Origin: Anaeromassilibacillus stercoravium
Lineage (GTDB): Bacteria > Bacillota > Clostridia > Oscillospirales > Acutalibacteraceae
Reading direction: 5' to 3'
DNA: 64,000 nucleotides
NCBI GenBank assembly: GCA_019118845.1
Contig: DWYE01000069.1
Coordinates: 52,233 to 116,232 of the forward strand
Shown here: piece by piece, positions 60,826 to 64,000 of the stretch
Position numbering within the stretch: the stretch's first letter is position 1
How the letters are laid out: every line of letters begins with the position of its first letter
Translations under genes and position numbers: made by a program
Notes under the pieces: model-generated
Databases searched by the model: none
Seen by the model: the letters and a program-made list of their open reading frames with translations, nothing else
What the model was told of the DNA's origin: nothing

Positions 60826-62871
60826 TCACGCTTGTGGTTCGGCCTTCTTTTTTCTGGGGCGTGTTGTTTTGGTTCCCGCCCCGGAGGAGGTCTTGGATGC
60901 AGCCGTCTTTTTTGTCTTGCTGGCCGCAGCCGTCTTGGATTTTGCCGCAGGTTTCTTGCGGCGTACTTTCTTTTGTTTGCACCGGATAAAGACAACGGAC
61001 AGAGGCGCCAGGTTGAGGCAGATGCTCTGCTCCATCCCGTGCATGGGCTCGTCGTCCTGGGTTTTGATCTCAGCGCCATTGGAAAGCCCGCTGCCGCCGT
61101 AGATCACAGCGTCCGAAGAGAAGATCTCTTCATAAACCCCCGGATACGGGGCGCCAATGCAATACTTCTCGCGCAGGACCGGCAAGAAATTGCACACCAC
61201 CATGAGCTCGTTGCCCTCTTTGTCAAACCGGCGGAAAGCGATGACGCTCTGGGTGTAATCGTCGTTGGAGATCCAGGAGAAGCCCTCCCAGGAGAAGTCC
61301 ACCTCCCACAGCGGGGCATGCTCCAGATAGAAATGGTTCAGGTCCTTTGAGAAGCGCTGCATTTGTGCATGGCGCTCATCGCTGAGCAGGCACCAATCGA
61401 GCTCCTGCTCATAGTTCCATTCGATTTCTTGGGCGAACTCCGTTCCCATAAAGTTCAGCTTTTTGCCGGGATGCGCCATCATATAGGAGAGGAACGTGCG
61501 CACACTTGCAAACTTTTGATCCCGATCGCCGGGCATTTTATTGAACAACGAACACTTTCCATGCACCACCTCGTCGTGGGAGATGGGCAGGACAAAGTTT
61601 TCGGAGAACGCATAGAAGAAGGAAAAGGTTATGTTGTCGTGATTAAACTTGCGGTAAATCGGGTCCAAGGAAATATAGTGGAGCATATCGTTCATCCAGC
61701 CCATATTCCACTTATAATTGAAACCGAGCCCGCCGCAGAAGGTGGGCTTGCTCACCATGGGCCAGGAGGTGGATTCCTCCGCAATCATCATGACCTCTGG
61801 GAACAGCTCAAAGATGGATTCATTCAGCTTTTGCAGGAATGCGACCGCCTCCAGATTCTCTTTGCCGCCGTTCTTATTCGGAACCCATTCGCCCTCTTTC
61901 CGGCTGTAGTCCAGATACAGCATAGAAGCCACGGCATCCACACGGATTCCGTCGATGTGGTATTTCTCCAGCCAGAACACCGCGCTGGAAATCAGGAAGC
62001 TGACCACCTCATTGCGGCCATAGTCGAAGACCAGCGTGCCCCAGTCCTTATGCTCGCCCTTGCGCCAATCCGCATACTCGTAGCAGGGCGTGCCGTCAAA
62101 GCGCGCAAGACCGGCCTCATCCTTTGGAAAATGCGCCGGCACCCAGTCCATGATCACGCCGATTCCCGCTTCATGGAATTTCTCCACAAAGCTCATAAAA
62201 TCCTTTGGTTCGCCATAACGGGAGGTAGGCGCGAAATATCCCATGACCTGATAGCCCCAAGAACCATCAAATGGATACTCGGTGATCGGCATCAGCTCAA
62301 CGTGCGTATACCCCATTTCTTTGATATAGGGAATCAGCTCGTCAGCAAGCTTGTCATAGGAAAAGACATTGCCATCCGCATACCGGCGCCAGGAACCGAG
62401 ATGTACCTCGTAGATGTTCACAGGCTGGTTGTAATGCGGCTTTTCTTTCTTGTGCTGGTACCACGCCTGATCGTTCCATTGGAATCCCTCGATGTCATAA
62501 TAGCGGGAAGCGTGTCCAATTCCCGCCTCGAAGTGGAACGCATACGGGTCGCTCTTCATCACTTTTTTCCCATCTTTGCCGGTGATGCTGAACTTATAAA
62601 TCTCATACATGGGGAGGACAAACGGCAGATAACATTCCCACACGCCGTCGCTGATTTTTTCCATCGGATTTTTTTCTTCGTCCCATTCGTTGAACGGGCC
62701 GACCAGCGAGACTGCCTGGGCGTTGGGCGCCCACACCCGGCAGGACATCCCTGCTCCTCCGTCTACGGCAGCTTTATGCAAACCCATGTATTCATAGGCC
62801 TTGACATTCGTTCCCTCGTGGAATAAATATAGCGGAAAATTATTTTCTTCCGTTTTTTTCACATCTGGCAT
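60826..62871 (-). CDS. glgB: 1,4-alpha-glucan branching enzyme GlgB with a basic C-terminal tail
   Basis: GH13 enzyme that makes alpha-1,6 branches in glycogen. 681 residues. CBM48 domain (CRVWAPNAQAVSLVGPFNEWDE), catalytic barrel with YEVHLGSWRR, GVIMDWVPAHFPKDE, DGIRVDAVASMLYLDY (nucleophile Asp), MIAEESTSWPMVS (acid/base Glu) and VLPISHDEVVHGK. After the usual end (LAPLSVVFIRC) comes a tail of about 50 residues almost entirely of Lys, Ala, Arg, Ser and Thr, like a histone H1 tail. The ATG after GGGGGAG was chosen. First gene of the glycogen operon. Confidence 0.96.
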   Translation of the reverse strand: MPDVKKTEENNFPLYLFHEGTNVKAYEYMGLHKAAVDGGAGMSCRVWAPNAQAVSLVGPFNEWDEEKNPMEKISDGVWECYLPFVLPMYEIYKFSITGKDGKKVMKSDPYAFHFEAGIGHASRYYDIEGFQWNDQAWYQHKKEKPHYNQPVNIYEVHLGSWRRYADGNVFSYDKLADELIPYIKEMGYTHVELMPITEYPFDGSWGYQVMGYFAPTSRYGEPKDFMSFVEKFHEAGIGVIMDWVPAHFPKDEAGLARFDGTPCYEYADWRKGEHKDWGTLVFDYGRNEVVSFLISSAVFWLEKYHIDGIRVDAVASMLYLDYSRKEGEWVPNKNGGKENLEAVAFLQKLNESIFELFPEVMMIAEESTSWPMVSKPTFCGGLGFNYKWNMGWMNDMLHYISLDPIYRKFNHDNITFSFFYAFSENFVLPISHDEVVHGKCSLFNKMPGDRDQKFASVRTFLSYMMAHPGKKLNFMGTEFAQEIEWNYEQELDWCLLSDERHAQMQRFSKDLNHFYLEHAPLWEVDFSWEGFSWISNDDYTQSVIAFRRFDKEGNELMVVCNFLPVLREKYCIGAPYPGVYEEIFSSDAVIYGGSGLSNGAEIKTQDDEPMHGMEQSICLNLAPLSVVFIRCKQKKVRRKKPAAKSKTAAASKTKKTAASKTSSGAGTKTTRPRKKKAEPQA

Positions 62872-62908
62872 TTGAACCGCTCCCCCTGGTAACATTTTCT
62901 TTAGGTTT

Positions 62909-62936
62909 ATCATATCACAAACTGACAAAATAGCAA
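62909..62936 (-). promoter_or_regulatory. promoter of the glycogen operon
   Basis: Minus strand: TTGCTA (forward 62931-62936), 16 bases, TATGAT (forward 62909-62914) with an extended TGA. It leaves a short leader before glgB. The AT-rich DNA from here to about 63180 holds nothing else recognisable. Confidence 0.7.
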
Positions 62937-63183
62937 GTGTTTTTGGTTGTTTAATTGGAGATTTTGCGGATATATATAAATTTTTTTGTTGACATTGTTA
63001 TAAAACGCCCAAGTTTTTCGCTGCAATGGCCTTTTTCCCAAAAATCAGTATACCATAGGGTGCTTGTCAGATTTTGCTTATTCTCCCCACAGACTTCCCA
63101 TTTACATTGTTCTAACAAATATAAAACAAGGATTTAAGGCAAAAATTGAACACTTCCAAAGGCACAGACTCCAACGTCCCTTG

Positions 63184-63348
63184 GCCTACGGCAGACGCAT
63201 AGCGTCTCTCGCGCCTACGGCGGGCACACAGTGCCTTCCGCGCCTACGGCGGACGCGCAGCGTCTTTTCGCGCCTACGGTGTTCCCTACGAAAGCAAACT
63301 GTGAGGAGTTTGCTTTCCGCTCCATAGGGGAAGCTCTACGGAAGCAAG
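63184..63348. repeat. palindromic repeat cluster, copy A with three ~29-bp tandem units
   Basis: The unit GCGCCTACGGCGGACGCACAG (and on into GCGTCTTTC) occurs at 63184, 63213 and 63242, with a partial fourth start at 63272. Each holds CGCC-TAC-GGCG and a GACGC...GCGTC hairpin. The cluster continues with AAGCAAACT...AGTTTGCTT (63292-63315) and TCCATAGGGGAAGC. Two further copies of the long part lie at 63495 and 63631. Confidence 0.85.
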
Positions 63349-63417
63349 CGAAAACCTTCCTAAAGACAGGAAGCCATCGTTCTGCATTAGATATGAAAAA
63401 GAAAGGCGTAGAATATA

Positions 63418-63458
63418 GAAAAGGGCCCAGCCTTGGGAAAACTCCCGGGCTGGGCCCT
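63418..63458 (-). terminator. terminator downstream of the repeat cluster
   Basis: GGGCCCAGCC pairs with GGCTGGGCCC (10 pairs) and on the minus strand is followed by TTTTCTAT. It probably ends transcripts coming from the partial gene at the right edge. Confidence 0.75.
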
Positions 63459-63494
63459 CGTTGCTTATTGGGAAGGACCTCCGGTCGGGACACG

Positions 63495-63599
63495 CCTACG
63501 GCGGACGCACGGCGTCTTTCGCGCCTACGGCGTTCTCTACGGAAGCAAACCGCAATTGGTTTTGTTTTGTGCTCCACGTAGGAAGTCCTACGAAAGCTC
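63495..63599. repeat. palindromic repeat, copy B
   Basis: CCTACGGCGGACGCACGGCG then TCTTTCGCGCCTACGGCGTT, TCTACGGAAGCAAACCGC and a GGTTTTGTTTT...GCTCCACGTAGGAAG end. Same order of elements as copies A and C. Confidence 0.85.
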
Positions 63600-63631
63600 T
63601 TACGCAATCGTCACGGCACAATGCTTCACTG
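63600..63631 (-). pseudogene. remnant of a duplicated gene 3' end
   Basis: Read on the minus strand the last codons give V-K-H-C-A-V-T-I-A-stop, closely matching the end of the partial gene at 63728 (T-K-H-C-T-V-T-I-G-stop). Both are followed on the minus strand by a copy of the palindromic repeat. This looks like the trace of a second copy of that gene, reduced to its stop region by recombination. Confidence 0.6.
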
Positions 63632-63727
63632 GACGCACAGCGTCTTTTCGCGCCTACGGCGTTCCCTAAGAAAGCAAACCGCAAAGAGGTTGCTTTCCAC
63701 TCCATAGTGGAAGCACTAAGGAAACAC
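63631..63727. repeat. palindromic repeat, copy C
   Basis: GGACGCACAGCGTCTTTTCG, CGCCTACGGCGTTCCC, AAGCAAACC...GGTTGCTTT and TCCATAGTGGAAGC, directly abutting the stop codon of the partial gene at the right edge. Confidence 0.85.
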
Positions 63728-64000
63728 TTAGCCAATCGTTACTGTGCAGTGCTTTGTAGCGTTCTGGCCCGGCAGGGTGGTATAAACGCCCGTGCTCTGG
63801 CCCGGCGTGCCGATGGCATAGACTCTGTAGTAGTAGTCGTTGCCGATCTTCGCCACGAACTGCGTCTTCAGCACATCGCCGTTGCCGACCGTGAAGCCCG
63901 GCGTCATGGCGTTGCCGTTGACCACGGTCATCTTGAAGCAATACGCCTGGCCGTGCTTCAGCGTGAAGTTGACTGTCGTGTCGGAAACCACATAGGCATT
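63728..64000 (-). CDS. C-terminal end of a probable surface or secreted protein (partial)
   Basis: 90 codons run in from the right edge and end in TAA. The product (contains VVSDTTVNFTLKHGQAYCF, FTVGNGDVLKTQFVAKIG and YYYRVYAIGTPGQSTGVYTT) looks like a single beta-sandwich domain of the type found at the C-terminus of secreted or wall-associated Ruminococcaceae proteins. No catalytic motif is visible in the part present. The start lies outside the window, so the real identity cannot be told. Confidence 0.75.
   Translation of the reverse strand, partial: NAYVVSDTTVNFTLKHGQAYCFKMTVVNGNAMTPGFTVGNGDVLKTQFVAKIGNDYYYRVYAIGTPGQSTGVYTTLPGQNATKHCTVTIG

Noticed and set aside
63184..63735. Possible CRISPR array
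   Set aside because: Units are directly abutting or irregularly spaced and palindromic throughout, without unique spacers of constant length, and no cas gene is in the window.

Overview
The window looks like chromosomal core sequence of an anaerobic, spore-forming Clostridia, most likely of the Oscillospiraceae/Ruminococcaceae type. Pointers are a G+C content that looks mid-fifties by eye, SpoVS, RNase J plus RNase Y, the gdpP-rplI-dnaB cluster, two T-box leaders, a GlgC/GlgD pair and many TTG/GTG starts behind strong GGAGG ribosome binding sites. No prophage, insertion sequence, CRISPR array or rRNA was seen. The only tRNA is tRNA-Gly(CCC).

Layout. 1-7.7 kb (minus strand): RNase J, the c-di-AMP phosphodiesterase GdpP, L9, DnaB, TilS and the first codons of a probable hpt, behind one strong promoter. 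7.8-11 kb: RNase HI, IscS-IscU and a CarD-family regulator. 11.2-13 kb: two divergent small genes and a DUF1015 protein. 13.2-16.5 kb: a large fusion of an endonuclease Q-like PHP nuclease with a UvrD-type helicase. 17.5-20.3 kb: tRNA-Gly and T-box-controlled thrS. 20.4-28.5 kb (plus): RNase Y, acylphosphatase, YmdB, SpoVS, a FakA-like kinase and RecG. 28.5-33 kb (minus): SbcCD with a third, degenerate phosphoesterase gene. 33-36 kb: a D,D-carboxypeptidase and two small membrane proteins. 36-39.9 kb (minus): rpmG-secE-nusG-rplK-rplA-[L10 leader]-rplJ-rplL, ending in a terminator without rpoB. 41-46.5 kb (plus): ddl, murI, a DUF1934 protein, argS and a MetH-like protein. 46.6-53.8 kb: rsmA, dCMP deaminase, AzlCD, leuB, T-box-controlled leuA and a histidine phosphatase. 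54-56.8 kb: an XRE regulator, a small unknown and a GH3 lipoprotein. 56.9-62.9 kb (minus): glycogen operon glgB-glgC-glgD-glgA. 63-64 kb: a palindromic repeat cluster and the 3' end of a probable surface-protein gene.

The genes mostly serve RNA turnover (RNase J, Y and HI, YmdB), translation (ribosomal proteins, ArgS, ThrS, TilS, RsmA), DNA replication and repair (DnaB, RecG, SbcCD, EndoQ-UvrD), cell wall (Ddl, MurI, carboxypeptidase, GH3), leucine supply and glycogen storage. The most unusual items are the EndoQ-helicase fusion, the repeat cluster at 63.2-63.7 kb with base-compensated hairpins and a duplicated gene 3' end, a MetH-like protein without its zinc cysteine pair, a phosphoesterase without its metal ligands coupled to sbcDC, and a GlgB with a histone-like basic tail.
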